NCBI GenBank assembly: GCA_964555675.1
Contig: CAZKTU010000185.1
Location: forward strand, 1-13,403
Source of the DNA: CAIWXH01 sp964555675
GTDB taxonomy: Bacteria; Chloroflexota; Chloroflexia; Chloroflexales; Chloroflexaceae
Direction: 5' to 3'
Length of the DNA stretch: 13,403 bases
Shown here: positions 6,830-13,403 of the stretch, piece by piece
Layout: each line of letters begins with the position of its first letter
Position numbering within the stretch: the first letter of the stretch is position 1
The notes under the pieces: model-generated
The model's database searches: none
What the model was told of the DNA's origin: nothing
The model's input: only the letters and a program-made list of their open reading frames with translations
Translations under genes and position numbers: made by a program

Positions 6830-8167
6830 CTACAGCACCTCGCTCAGCTTCACCCGCTCGATCCGCAGGTTCATCTGCGACAGGCGCGGCACCACGTCGC
6901 CGTAGCCCCGCTCGAGCAGGTGTACCCCGCGGATGATCGAGGTGCCGCGGGCGATCGCGGCGGCGATGATATAGGCCAGCCCTGCCCGCAGGTCGGGGAT
7001 GGTGATTACGCTGTTCTCGGCCCGCAAGGGCGTCGGGCCGACCACGATCGCGCTGTGCTCGTGGTTCTTGTCGCTGTAGCGGCAGGCCAGGCCGCCCAGG
7101 CAGTGGGTGGTCAGCTGGGTGTTTGCGCCCAGCTCGTTGAGCGCCCGCAGGTAGCCGAAGCGGTTCTCGTAGACCGTCTCGTGGATGATCGAGATCCCAT
7201 TGGCCTGGGTCAGCATAATCGCAAAGGGCTGCTGCCAGTCGGTCGAGAAGCCCGGGTAGACATCGGTCTCGACCACCGTGGGATGCAGGGGGGTCCGTCG
7301 GAAGAAGCGCACCGTGCTCGCGTCGAGCAACTCGAAGCCGCCGCCGACCTGCTGAAAGTAGGCCAGGAAGTTGCCCAGGTTGTTCGGGTTGATCCCGCTC
7401 ACCGTGATGTCGCCGTCCGAGGCCCCGGCCAGACAGGCCCACGAGGCCGCCTCGATCCGGTCGCCCAGGATGGGCATGGCGGTGCCCTTCAGCCGCGACA
7501 CGCCCTCGATCTTGATCTCGCGGCCCGCCGAGGTGAAGATCACCGCGCCCATGGCCCGCAGCATGGTGATCAGCTCGATAATCTCCGGCTCGATCGCCGC
7601 GTTCGAGATCACGCTGCGCCCCTCGGCCATGACCGCCAGGAACAGGCACGTCTCGGTCGCGCCGACGCTCGGGTAGGGCAGCTTGACCTGAGTGCCGCGC
7701 AGCCGGCCCCGCCGGCGGGCCACGTAGCCCTCCTCGGTGGTCTCGACCTCGCCGCCGAACTGCTCGATCGCCATGAGGTGGAAGTCCACCGGGCGCTCGC
7801 CGATCTTGCAGCCGCCCAGCACCGGCACCGAGACCTCGTCGAAGCGGTGCAGCAGGGCCCCCAGCAGCAGGATGGGGATACGGTTGCTGCCCGAGTCGGG
7901 GATCGGCACGCCCGAGGAGCGGATGCTCGCCGGGTCGATCGTCATAGCGTCGCCCTCTGAGCTGACCACCACCCCGATCGCCGTGAGCATCTCGCGCGTG
8001 ATCGCCACGTCGCCGATCGGCGGGCAGTTCAATAGCGTGGTCGGCGTGCTGCCCAGCAGGGCCGCCACCATGGCCTTCGTCGTGAAGTTCTTGGCCCCCA
8101 GGGCCTTGATCTGCCCCACGACGGGCTCGCCGCCCCTGATGCGATACGCCAGCTCTTGAGTTGTCAT
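6830..8167 (-). CDS. murA: UDP-N-acetylglucosamine 1-carboxyvinyltransferase family (MurA)
   Basis: This 445-aa protein is an EPSP-synthase-fold enolpyruvyl transferase. MurA moves enolpyruvate from PEP to UDP-GlcNAc, the first committed step of peptidoglycan synthesis in the cytoplasm. Key residues are present: K26-N27 in GAKN (E. coli K22-N23), C120 in GGCKIGERPVDFH (the Cys that fosfomycin alkylates), PSVGATET (166-173), DRIEA (236-240), D310 in GFSTDWQQ (general base, E. coli D305), ENRF (334-337) and R394 in DLRAG. It is longer than the usual ~420 aa and departs from consensus in several places (SNRIPIL for RAS-type; TDWQQ for TDMQ; GATET for GATEN). It may therefore be a diverged second copy rather than the main MurA. 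ATG 8167 follows GAAAGG by 6 nt. No peptidoglycan gene is adjacent. The much longer open frame to 10039 is an artefact of GC-rich sequence. Confidence 0.87.
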   Translation of the reverse strand: MTTQELAYRIRGGEPVVGQIKALGAKNFTTKAMVAALLGSTPTTLLNCPPIGDVAITREMLTAIGVVVSSEGDAMTIDPASIRSSGVPIPDSGSNRIPILLLGALLHRFDEVSVPVLGGCKIGERPVDFHLMAIEQFGGEVETTEEGYVARRRGRLRGTQVKLPYPSVGATETCLFLAVMAEGRSVISNAAIEPEIIELITMLRAMGAVIFTSAGREIKIEGVSRLKGTAMPILGDRIEAASWACLAGASDGDITVSGINPNNLGNFLAYFQQVGGGFELLDASTVRFFRRTPLHPTVVETDVYPGFSTDWQQPFAIMLTQANGISIIHETVYENRFGYLRALNELGANTQLTTHCLGGLACRYSDKNHEHSAIVVGPTPLRAENSVITIPDLRAGLAYIIAAAIARGTSIIRGVHLLERGYGDVVPRLSQMNLRIERVKLSEVL

Positions 8168-8198
8168 TGCGAACCTTTCACTCTGTCCCTTTGCGCTG

Positions 8199-8204
8199 AT
8201 GATA
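8199..8204 (-). promoter_or_regulatory. -10 element of murA
   Basis: Read on the minus strand this is TATCAT, 31 nt before ATG 8167. The predicted leader of about 24 nt carries the Shine-Dalgarno GAAAGG (8179-8174). No -35 match is visible. Confidence 0.45.
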
Positions 8205-8308
8205 CACGATCCTGGCCATGGCCCTTCCTCACAGGCGCCTGACACGGGCCGCCGGCCTCGGTTGTGGGATATGCACCGTCGCCCGCCGCCCCGAGGCGAA
8301 CTTTTCCG

Positions 8309-8314
8309 TATAAT
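8309..8314 (+). promoter_or_regulatory. Consensus -10 element of the M1 aminopeptidase gene
   Basis: A perfect TATAAT in a very GC-rich stretch, with start predicted near 8321 and a leader of about 30 nt. AGGAG at 8338-8342 is the Shine-Dalgarno. It is 8 nt from ATG 8351 but only 2 nt from ATG 8345, so it decides for 8351. No clear -35 is seen. The remaining sequence of the 8168-8350 divergent gap holds nothing else I recognise. Confidence 0.6.
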
Positions 8315-8350
8315 GGCGGTGTTGATCGCCGCCCTGTAGGAGCAATGCCG

Positions 8351-10174
8351 ATGCGCTCTCGCCGGCTCGCGCTGGCCTGTGTGCTCGCCCTGGCCGTCGG
8401 CGCCGCGCTGCTCGTCGCCCGCGCCGCCCCCGGCGCGCCGGTTCGCCAGAGCCTCGCCCAGGCCCCTGAGACCGCCTCGTACCGCCTCGACGTCACCCTC
8501 GACCCCGCCGCCAAGATCGTGCGCGGCCAGGGCCTGATCGCCTACACCAACCCCTCGCAGGACACCCTCGACGAGGTCTGGCTGCGCCTCTATCTGAAGG
8601 CCTTCAGCAGCGACGAGACCCTCTGGATGCGCGAGTCGGGGGGCGCCCACCGCGGCTTCTCGGCCGAGGAGGCTCGCGGTGATATCACCCTGAGCCGGCT
8701 GGCCCTGCCCGGCGGCCCCGATCTGCTCGCCACCAGCACGCTCACCGATACCCTCTTGCGCGTGCCCCTCCCCACGCCCCTGGGCCCCGGACAACGCCTC
8801 GAGCTCGAGGTGGCCTGGGAGAGCAAGCTGCCCCGCGTCTTCGCCCGCACCGGCTACGGCGGGCGCGACGACACCTTCTTTATGGTCGGCCAGTGGTACC
8901 CCAAAATGGCCGTCTACGACCGCGGCAAGTGGGACACCGAGCCCTGGCACACCAACGCCGAGTTTTTTCACGACTTCGGTCGCTACGAGGTCACCGTCGC
9001 CGCGCCGCCCGAGTATGTGATCGCCGCCACGGGCATGCCCGTGGGCGAGCCCAGCGCCGAGGGCAGTTTGCTGCGCCACAGCTTCAGCGCCGCCAATATC
9101 ACCGACTTCGCCTTCGCCGCCTCGCCCGACTTCATCGTCCACACCGCCCAGGCCGGCCCGACCGAGGTCAAGCTCTACCTCATGCCCGAGCACCGCGCCA
9201 GCGCCCAGCGCTACCTCGACGTCGCCGTCGACTCGCTGCTCACCTTCGGCGAGTGGTTCGGCCAGTACCCCCACCCCCGCCTCAGCGTGGTCGACGTGCC
9301 CGACAGCGCCGGTGGGGCCGGCGGCATGGAGTACCCCACCCTGGTCACCGGGGGCACCCAGGGCCTGCCCCAGGGCAGCGGCGTCGACGAGCTGGTGATC
9401 GCCCACGAGATCGGGCACCAGTGGTGGCCCATGCAGACCGCCACCAACGAGGGCCGCGAGCCCTGGCTCGACGAGGGCCTGACCGAGTACAGCGGCGTCC
9501 GCCTGATGGAAGTCACCGAGCGCGAGCTGCGCCTCGGCCCGGCGATCAGCGCGCCCACCTTCGACCTCGCCAGCTATGCCTCCGGGCCCGCCGTGCGCTC
9601 GGATCTTCCCTCGTGGGAGTACGACGGCAACTACGCCGTTGGCGTCTATAATAAGCCCGCCGTCGGCCTGATCACCCTCGAACGGGTGGTCGGCAGCGAG
9701 CGCTTCCGGGCGGCCATGGCCGCCTATCTGGCCGAGTGGCGCTACCGCCACCCCACGGCCGCCGATTTCCGCGCCGTGATGGAGCGCGAGCTCGGCGAGC
9801 TCGACTGGTTCTTCGACGACTATCTCGCCACAGCGGGCCAGATCGCCTACAGGGCCCGCCTCGACGAGCAGGCCGTCGTCGTCGAGCGCACCGGCGCCGT
9901 GCGCGCCCCCGTCGAGGTCGAGGTGCGCTACGGCGACGGCGAGCGGCAGCTGATCGCCCTCACGGGCGAGGACGAGCTGGTCGAGCTCGACCTTCCGCCC
10001 GACAAGGACCCCGTGGCGATTGTGATCGACCCCGAGCATAGGCTCTTCGCCGAGCTCGACCGGCGCGACAATGGGGCCTACGCGACGGCGCGCCCCCTGC
10101 CTACCCTGGTCCTCGGCGCGCGCCTGGCCTTCTGGCTCCAGACCCTTGTGCAGACCATCGGGCTCTTTGGCTAG
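8351..10174 (+). CDS. Exported M1-family zinc aminopeptidase
   Basis: This 607-aa protein is a gluzincin of family M1, which removes N-terminal residues from peptides. The zinc site is complete: HEIGH (H352, E353, H356) and E375 in WLDEG, with exactly 18 residues between, as the family requires. GGMEYP (324-329) replaces the canonical GAMEN exopeptidase motif; the Asn-to-Tyr change may alter N-terminal binding. The N terminus MRSRR followed by about 18 hydrophobic residues (6-23) and ARAAPGA looks like a Sec signal peptide, so the enzyme probably acts outside the cytoplasm. An N-terminal beta domain runs about 42-270; the thermolysin-like domain about 280-520; a beta-rich domain follows. The last 25 residues are again hydrophobic and could anchor the protein. 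It lacks the long helical ERAP-like C-terminal domain. It heads a four-gene run; the next gene starts 22 bp downstream. Confidence 0.9.
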   Translation: MRSRRLALACVLALAVGAALLVARAAPGAPVRQSLAQAPETASYRLDVTLDPAAKIVRGQGLIAYTNPSQDTLDEVWLRLYLKAFSSDETLWMRESGGAHRGFSAEEARGDITLSRLALPGGPDLLATSTLTDTLLRVPLPTPLGPGQRLELEVAWESKLPRVFARTGYGGRDDTFFMVGQWYPKMAVYDRGKWDTEPWHTNAEFFHDFGRYEVTVAAPPEYVIAATGMPVGEPSAEGSLLRHSFSAANITDFAFAASPDFIVHTAQAGPTEVKLYLMPEHRASAQRYLDVAVDSLLTFGEWFGQYPHPRLSVVDVPDSAGGAGGMEYPTLVTGGTQGLPQGSGVDELVIAHEIGHQWWPMQTATNEGREPWLDEGLTEYSGVRLMEVTERELRLGPAISAPTFDLASYASGPAVRSDLPSWEYDGNYAVGVYNKPAVGLITLERVVGSERFRAAMAAYLAEWRYRHPTAADFRAVMERELGELDWFFDDYLATAGQIAYRARLDEQAVVVERTGAVRAPVEVEVRYGDGERQLIALTGEDELVELDLPPDKDPVAIVIDPEHRLFAELDRRDNGAYATARPLPTLVLGARLAFWLQTLVQTIGLFG

Positions 10175-10196
10175 ACCGCCCCGCGACGAGAGGATT

Positions 10197-11042
10197 ATGC
10201 GCCAGTTTCAGCAGGTGCTGCTCGAGGGAATCCGCCAGGCCGCCCGGCCCTGGCTCGCCCTGCCCCTCTACCTCACCGGGCTCGCCCTCGGCCTGGCCCA
10301 GGCCTGGCCCGTCACGGGCGCGGTGGGCCTCGGGCCACTGCTCGAACCCCTGGCCCTTGGCCAGGACGAGGCCATCGCCGCGCTGCTGCTCGGCGCAGGG
10401 CAGGATCTCGCGCCCGGCGTCGCTACCTGGCTGCTCGTGGCCGCCCTGGCGAGCCTGGCCTACGCCAGCGCCTACAACTTCTTCAGCGGCGGCCTGCTGG
10501 TCGCCCTGACGGGCCGCGCCGGCTTCTGGGCGGGCTGCCGGCGCTACTTCTGGAGCTTCACCGGCCTGGGCGGACTGCTCGTCTTCCTCGCCCTACTGGC
10601 CGTGGCCGCCGCCGCCTTCGTCGGCTCGTTCGGCGGCCTGACCGCCGGCGCCCTGCTCGCCCTGGCCCTGCTGCAGCTGATCGGGCTGCTCGGCGAGTAT
10701 GCTCGCGCCGTGGCCGTATCCCGCGACCGGCGCAACCCCCTGCTCGCCCTCGGCGGGGCCGGGCGCTTCATCGCCCGACGCCTGCCGGGCGTCCTGGCCC
10801 TGGCCGGCCTCGGCCTGCTGCTGCACTGGGCCGTGGCCGCGGCCTACGGGGCCCTCGGGGGGCGGGCGGGCTACCTCGCGCCCCTCGCCCAGCAGCTCGC
10901 GGCCCTGGCCTGGGTCTGGGTGAAGCAGCTGCGCCTCGGCTGGGCCATACAGTATGTCAATGCGGCGGCCCCTGCCGCCCCGCCGCTCATCTGGCCCAGC
11001 GGCGAGCACGTCGGAGGACCAGGCCCTGTGTCCACGCACTAG
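10197..11042 (+). CDS. Integral membrane protein, about six TM segments, unknown function
   Basis: I do not recognise a specific function in this 281-aa protein. Hydrophobic segments lie at about 17-37, 73-93, 123-143, 147-168, 196-218 and 226-245. An aromatic/basic loop, GCRRYFWSF (113-121), and the charged stretch GEYARAVAVSRDRRNP (166-181) lie between segments. The pattern of EYAR followed by a basic, amphipathic loop before the next segment resembles a group of poorly described bacterial membrane proteins, by memory only. The C terminus after 255 is Pro/Gly-rich and probably soluble. ATG 10197 has GAGAGGA immediately upstream, with short spacing. It lies 22 bp after the M1 gene and 11 bp before the kinase gene, so co-transcription with both is likely. 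A role in the envelope alongside the exported peptidase is a guess. Confidence 0.75.
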   Translation: MRQFQQVLLEGIRQAARPWLALPLYLTGLALGLAQAWPVTGAVGLGPLLEPLALGQDEAIAALLLGAGQDLAPGVATWLLVAALASLAYASAYNFFSGGLLVALTGRAGFWAGCRRYFWSFTGLGGLLVFLALLAVAAAAFVGSFGGLTAGALLALALLQLIGLLGEYARAVAVSRDRRNPLLALGGAGRFIARRLPGVLALAGLGLLLHWAVAAAYGALGGRAGYLAPLAQQLAALAWVWVKQLRLGWAIQYVNAAAPAAPPLIWPSGEHVGGPGPVSTH

Positions 11043-11053
11043 CGGAGCGGCTG

Positions 11054-12046
11054 ATGCTCACACAGTATGACGTCGAGCGCGCCCTGGCGAGCTACGACCT
11101 GGGGACCGTCCGCTCGGCGCGCCCCGCCAGCCATGGCGTCGTCAACGAGACCGCCTTCGCCGAGACCAGCGCCGGGCGCTACGTCGTGCGCCGCAACCAG
11201 CGCAAGTTGGGCCGGGCCTCCCTCGAACTGCGCCATAGACTCCTGGCCTGGCTGCGCTCCCACGGCTTCCCGGCGCCCCGCCTCATCCCCGCCCGCGGCG
11301 GCGAGAACGCGGTCGAGGTCGACGGCCGCATCTACGAGGTCTTCACCTTCATCGACGGCGACGAGTTCAACCCCGACCGCCCGGCCCACCTGGTCGGCGC
11401 TGGCACCATGCTGGCTCGCTTCCACAGCGCCATCGCGGGCTTCCCCGACCCGCCGCCCTCCCAGGGCCCGCGCTACAGCACCTCGTCCCTCGGCGGGCTG
11501 ATCGAGCGCGTGATGCAGCGCGATATGATGGGCGACCTGACCGAGCCGCTCAACTGGTACGACCGGCGGGCCGCCGATCTGCGCAAGGCCCTGCCCGACC
11601 GGGCCTATCAGGAGCTGCCCCAGGTGCTCATCCACGGCGATGTGCATCGCGACAATCTGATCTTCCGCGGCGACACCGTGGCCGCCCTGATCGACTTCGA
11701 TCAGGTCACCGTCGACGCGCGCCTGGTCGACTTGGCCGACGCCATGGTCGACTTCGCCGTCGGGCCCGCCCCGCCCGACTGGTACCCCTGGGGCGTCTAC
11801 GCCGGCCCCCTCGACCGCGACCGGGCCCGCAACTTGCTCGAGGGCTACTGCCAGGTGCTGCCCCTGACCGCGACCGAGCGGGCGGCGCTTCTGGTCATGG
11901 TCGAGGTGATCTGGCTCCAGGGCAACCTGCGCCGCGTGCTCATGACCCTCGACGCCGAGCCCGACTACCACCTCGAGGTCCTCGGCCAGGGCCGCCGGCT
12001 GGCCACGTGGCTGCATGACAACCGCGAGGCCCTTGGGGTATCATAG
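11054..12046 (+). CDS. APH-family phosphotransferase (kinase-like fold)
   Basis: This 330-aa protein has the aminoglycoside phosphotransferase / choline kinase / homoserine kinase II fold. Seen: SHGVVNET (26-33), a nucleotide-binding loop-like segment; VVRRNQRK (44-51) in the position of the ATP-binding strand; HGDVHRDNLIF (194-204), with catalytic D196 and N201; and LIDFDQV (212-218), the metal-binding DFD-like motif with D214. Catalytic residues look intact, so it is likely active. Substrate is unknown: family members act on small hydroxylated metabolites, choline, homoserine, fructosamines or antibiotics, and motifs do not separate these. EVFTFIDGDEF (95-105) fits the homoserine-kinase-like or SrkA-like side of the family rather than resistance enzymes. 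ATG 11054 follows GGAG by 6 nt and lies 11 bp after the membrane protein stop. Confidence 0.85.
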   Translation: MLTQYDVERALASYDLGTVRSARPASHGVVNETAFAETSAGRYVVRRNQRKLGRASLELRHRLLAWLRSHGFPAPRLIPARGGENAVEVDGRIYEVFTFIDGDEFNPDRPAHLVGAGTMLARFHSAIAGFPDPPPSQGPRYSTSSLGGLIERVMQRDMMGDLTEPLNWYDRRAADLRKALPDRAYQELPQVLIHGDVHRDNLIFRGDTVAALIDFDQVTVDARLVDLADAMVDFAVGPAPPDWYPWGVYAGPLDRDRARNLLEGYCQVLPLTATERAALLVMVEVIWLQGNLRRVLMTLDAEPDYHLEVLGQGRRLATWLHDNREALGVS

Positions 12047-12078
12047 GCGGGCCGAGCAATGAAAGAAACGGAGCCCGT

Positions 12079-12597
12079 ATGACCCAGCGCGAAGACTATA
12101 CCGACGAGGAGTGGGCCCAGATCGTCGCCGCCCCCGTGGCCGTGATCGCCGCCGTGATCGGCGCCAGCCCGGGCGGGCCGCTGTCGATTATGCAAGAGGT
12201 GGGCGCCGCCGTGAAGGGCTTCGAGCAGGCCGCCACCGAGCGCCGCGAGAACCCGCTGATCGCCGCGCTCCTGGTGACCCTCAAGGGCCGCTTCGAGGCC
12301 GCCACCAGCAAGGGCGCCGACCCCGCCAACGAGCAGGTCGACATCATGGAGCTGGGCAAAGACCCCGCCCGCTGTGTCGCCGCCTGCCGCGACGCCAGGG
12401 CCCTCCTCGACCGCAAGGCGCCCGCCGAGCCGGCCGCCGAGCTGCGCTCCTGGCTCTACGAGCTGGCCGAGGCCGTGGCCCACGCCGCCACCGAGGGCGG
12501 CTTCTTCGGCATGGGCGGCGAACAGGTCAACGCCAAAGAGCGTGCCATCCTCGCCGAGCTCGCCGATGCCCTCGGGGTGACGCCAGCCGGCGCCTAG
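12079..12597 (+). CDS. Conserved-looking helical protein of unknown function
   Basis: I do not recognise this 172-aa protein with confidence. It is predicted to be mainly helical, with no signal peptide. The segment at about 13-30 is mildly hydrophobic (APVAVIAAVIGASPGG) but reads more like a buried helix than a TM span. The C terminus GGFFGMGGEQVNAKERAILAEL splits into a Gly-rich turn (140-147) and a final helix; this ending loosely recalls TerB-like helical domains, an unchecked impression. Two Cys (C99, C103) form CVAAC. ATG 12079 has CGGAG 5 nt upstream. It is 32 bp after the kinase gene and is the last of the four-gene run. A TATCAT at 12039-12044 could give it a private promoter. Hairpins follow directly after the stop. 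Confidence 0.7.
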   Translation: MTQREDYTDEEWAQIVAAPVAVIAAVIGASPGGPLSIMQEVGAAVKGFEQAATERRENPLIAALLVTLKGRFEAATSKGADPANEQVDIMELGKDPARCVAACRDARALLDRKAPAEPAAELRSWLYELAEAVAHAATEGGFFGMGGEQVNAKERAILAELADALGVTPAGA

Positions 12598-12600
12598 TGC

Positions 12601-12654
12601 CCAAACAGCCGAGCTGTTTGGCCATATGAGGGCCAAGGAGGGCTTCGCCCCCTT
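12601..12654 (+). terminator. Overlapping hairpins after the four-gene run
   Basis: CCAAACAGC (12601-12609) and GCTGTTTGG (12613-12621) form a 9-bp stem with a 3-nt loop, starting 3 nt after the stop. TTGGCC (12618-12623) can instead pair with GGCCAA (12631-12636), and this excludes the first stem. AAGGAGGGC (12635-12643) pairs with GCCCCCTT (12647-12654) apart from a bulged A. No T-run follows these, so they are more likely 3'-end structure than the main terminator. Confidence 0.5.
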
Positions 12655-12675
12655 CATCCTTCTAAAGACCGACTT

Positions 12676-12703
12676 GCACGGCCGCCGGGGCCGTGCTATT
12701 TTT
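12676..12703 (+). terminator. Intrinsic terminator of the M1-kinase gene run
   Basis: GCACGGCC (12676-12683) pairs with GGCCGTGC (12689-12696) across a 5-nt loop, and TATTTTT follows at once. This is a classical rho-independent terminator on the plus strand and the best terminator in the window. It separates the upstream run from the TetR gene. Confidence 0.8.
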
Positions 12704-12710
12704 ATACCAA

Positions 12711-12748
12711 GGTCAATGTTGACCACGGTCAAGTTTGACCACGGTCAG
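12711..12748. promoter_or_regulatory. Tandem palindromic operator array before the TetR gene
   Basis: GGTCAATGTTGACC (12711-12724) and GGTCAAGTTTGACC (12727-12740) are perfect 6-bp inverted repeats with 2-bp centres, joined by AC. A third half-site, GGTCA, follows at 12743-12747. Half-sites alternate in direction every 8 bp, so each pair of neighbours, including TTGACC-AC-GGTCAA at 12719-12732, is also a palindrome. Placement directly before a TetR gene points to autoregulation. The last half-site overlaps the Shine-Dalgarno AGGA at 12747-12750. The promoter is unclear: TATTTT or TATACC at 12697-12708 would put the array just downstream of the start of transcription. Confidence 0.75.
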
Positions 12749-12758
12749 GAAACTAACT

Positions 12759-13364
12759 ATGGGACGACGAGAGGCTCAGAAGGCCCGGCGACAGCGAGCG
12801 ATCTTCGAGGCGGCGATCAAGCTCTTCCGCGAGAAGGGCTTCGCGGCCACCACGGTCGACGAGATCGCCGCCGCCGCCGACATCGCCAAGGGCACCTTCT
12901 TCAACTACTTCGCGACCAAAGAGGCGGTGCTGCTTCACCTGAACGAGCTCTTGATCACCCGGCTCGCGGCCACCGTCGAGGCCACCCCAGACTTTGCCGA
13001 GCTGCCCGCCCAAGAGCAGGTCGGGCGCATTTTCGATGCCCTGGCCGAGAGCATCGCCGGCCAGCACGAGCTGTTGCGCGTCGCCGCCGCCGTGACCCTT
13101 ATGCACCAGCCCGCCCGCAGCGAGTTCGACCGCCAGATCGAGAACCACTTTGACGTGCTGCTAACGAGCATCGCCACGCGCGGGCAAGCCAGCGGCGAGT
13201 TCAGGGGCGACCTGCCCGCCGCCGAGCTCGGCCTGCTCCTGCGCCAGATCTATTTCCTCACTCTGCTCGACTGGATCGAGCGCCCCCAGATGGACCTGGC
13301 GCCGCTGCTGCGGCGCAACCTCAGCCTGCTGATCACCGGACTGAAAGGACGAACCCATGGTTGA
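12759..13364 (+). CDS. TetR-family transcriptional regulator
   Basis: This 201-aa protein has the TetR layout: an N-terminal three-helix DNA-binding domain and an all-helical ligand-binding domain. The first domain spans about 10-55; AIFEAAIKLFREKGFAATTV is its first part and IAAAADIAKGTFFNYFATKE holds the recognition helix with the typical G-T-F/L-F/Y-x-Y-F signature. The ligand domain from about 60 to 195 is family-specific and its ligand cannot be read. TetR proteins are usually dimeric repressors released by a small molecule. ATG 12759 follows AGGA by 8 nt; the TTG at 12735 lies inside the operator array and is rejected as a start. The operator ladder just upstream suggests it represses itself together with the overlapping downstream gene. 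Confidence 0.92.
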   Translation: MGRREAQKARRQRAIFEAAIKLFREKGFAATTVDEIAAAADIAKGTFFNYFATKEAVLLHLNELLITRLAATVEATPDFAELPAQEQVGRIFDALAESIAGQHELLRVAAAVTLMHQPARSEFDRQIENHFDVLLTSIATRGQASGEFRGDLPAAELGLLLRQIYFLTLLDWIERPQMDLAPLLRRNLSLLITGLKGRTHG

Positions 13365-13403
13365 GCAAAGCGCGAACTACCAGGACTTCCTCGTGCTCGT
13401 CCC
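13357..13403 (+). CDS. Start of a gene co-transcribed with tetR (runs off the window)
   Basis: ATG 13357 opens a frame, MVEQSANYQDFLVLV, that continues to the window end. AAAGGA at 13344-13349 is a Shine-Dalgarno 7 nt upstream. The start overlaps the TetR stop by 8 nt, which suggests translational coupling and makes this gene the probable target of the TetR repressor. Fifteen residues are too few to name the product. Confidence 0.6.
   Translation, partial: MVEQSANYQDFLVLV

Noticed and set aside
6314..7960. Long plus-strand open frame opposite murA.
   Set aside because: It overlaps the Memo-like gene out of frame and is antisense to MurA; it is rich in Arg/Pro/Gly with no motif.
6830..10039. 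Very long minus-strand open frame (about 1069 codons) spanning murA and the M1 gene.
   Set aside because: Only the part from 8167 downward is MurA-like and has a ribosome binding site. The rest is low-complexity Gly/Ala/Val/Asp sequence antisense to the M1 peptidase, as expected in GC-rich DNA.
12626..13153. Plus-strand open frame beginning in the terminator region and overlapping tetR.
   Set aside because: It runs through hairpins, the terminator and the operator array and is out of frame with the clear TetR protein.

Overview
This is a GC-rich bacterial chromosome segment of ordinary housekeeping and accessory genes. I could not run a search. The gene style, the extended -10 promoters, the GC-rich intergenic palindromes and the set of metabolic genes suggest a Chloroflexota-like (Chloroflexales-type) bacterium, but that placement is inference. 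No rRNA, tRNA, CRISPR array, transposase, integrase or phage gene is visible.

Layout. Positions 1-216 are non-coding and hold nested GC-rich palindromes plus a 24-nt unit repeated in tandem. They end in an extended -10 promoter placed so that the first gene, a GT4 glycosyltransferase (217-1368), is probably read from a leaderless mRNA. An M20 metallopeptidase (1544-2635) follows with its own extended -10. A perfect hairpin separates it from a THUMP-type RNA methyltransferase (2677-3762). Two minus-strand genes converge on it: exonuclease III (5850-5083) and, 23 bp downstream, an M24 Xaa-Pro-type peptidase (5059-3785). A GC hairpin lies between the converging ends.

Back-to-back -10 elements at 5884-5916 drive exonuclease III leftward and a Memo-like protein (5952-6824) rightward. 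The Memo-like gene ends 5 bp from the end of a MurA-family gene on the minus strand (8167-6830). A second divergent promoter region (8168-8350) separates murA from a rightward run of four close genes: exported M1 aminopeptidase (8351-10174), six-TM membrane protein (10197-11042), APH-type kinase (11054-12046) and a 172-aa protein of unknown function (12079-12597).

That run is closed by several hairpins and an intrinsic terminator (12601-12703). Next comes an unusual array of alternating inverted GGTCAA/TTGACC half-sites (12711-12748) directly in front of a TetR regulator (12759-13364). The TetR gene overlaps by 8 nt the start of a gene that runs off the window.

Functional reading. Three metallopeptidases from different clans (M20, M24, M1) lie within 10 kb, but they are in separate transcription units with no sign of a common pathway. 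I see no defence system or biosynthetic cluster. The most distinctive signals are regulatory: the TetR operator ladder, the leaderless glycosyltransferase start, and the divergent promoter pair in which each -10 falls where the other promoter's -35 would lie. The most interesting proteins are the Memo-like protein and the unknown members of the M1 gene run.
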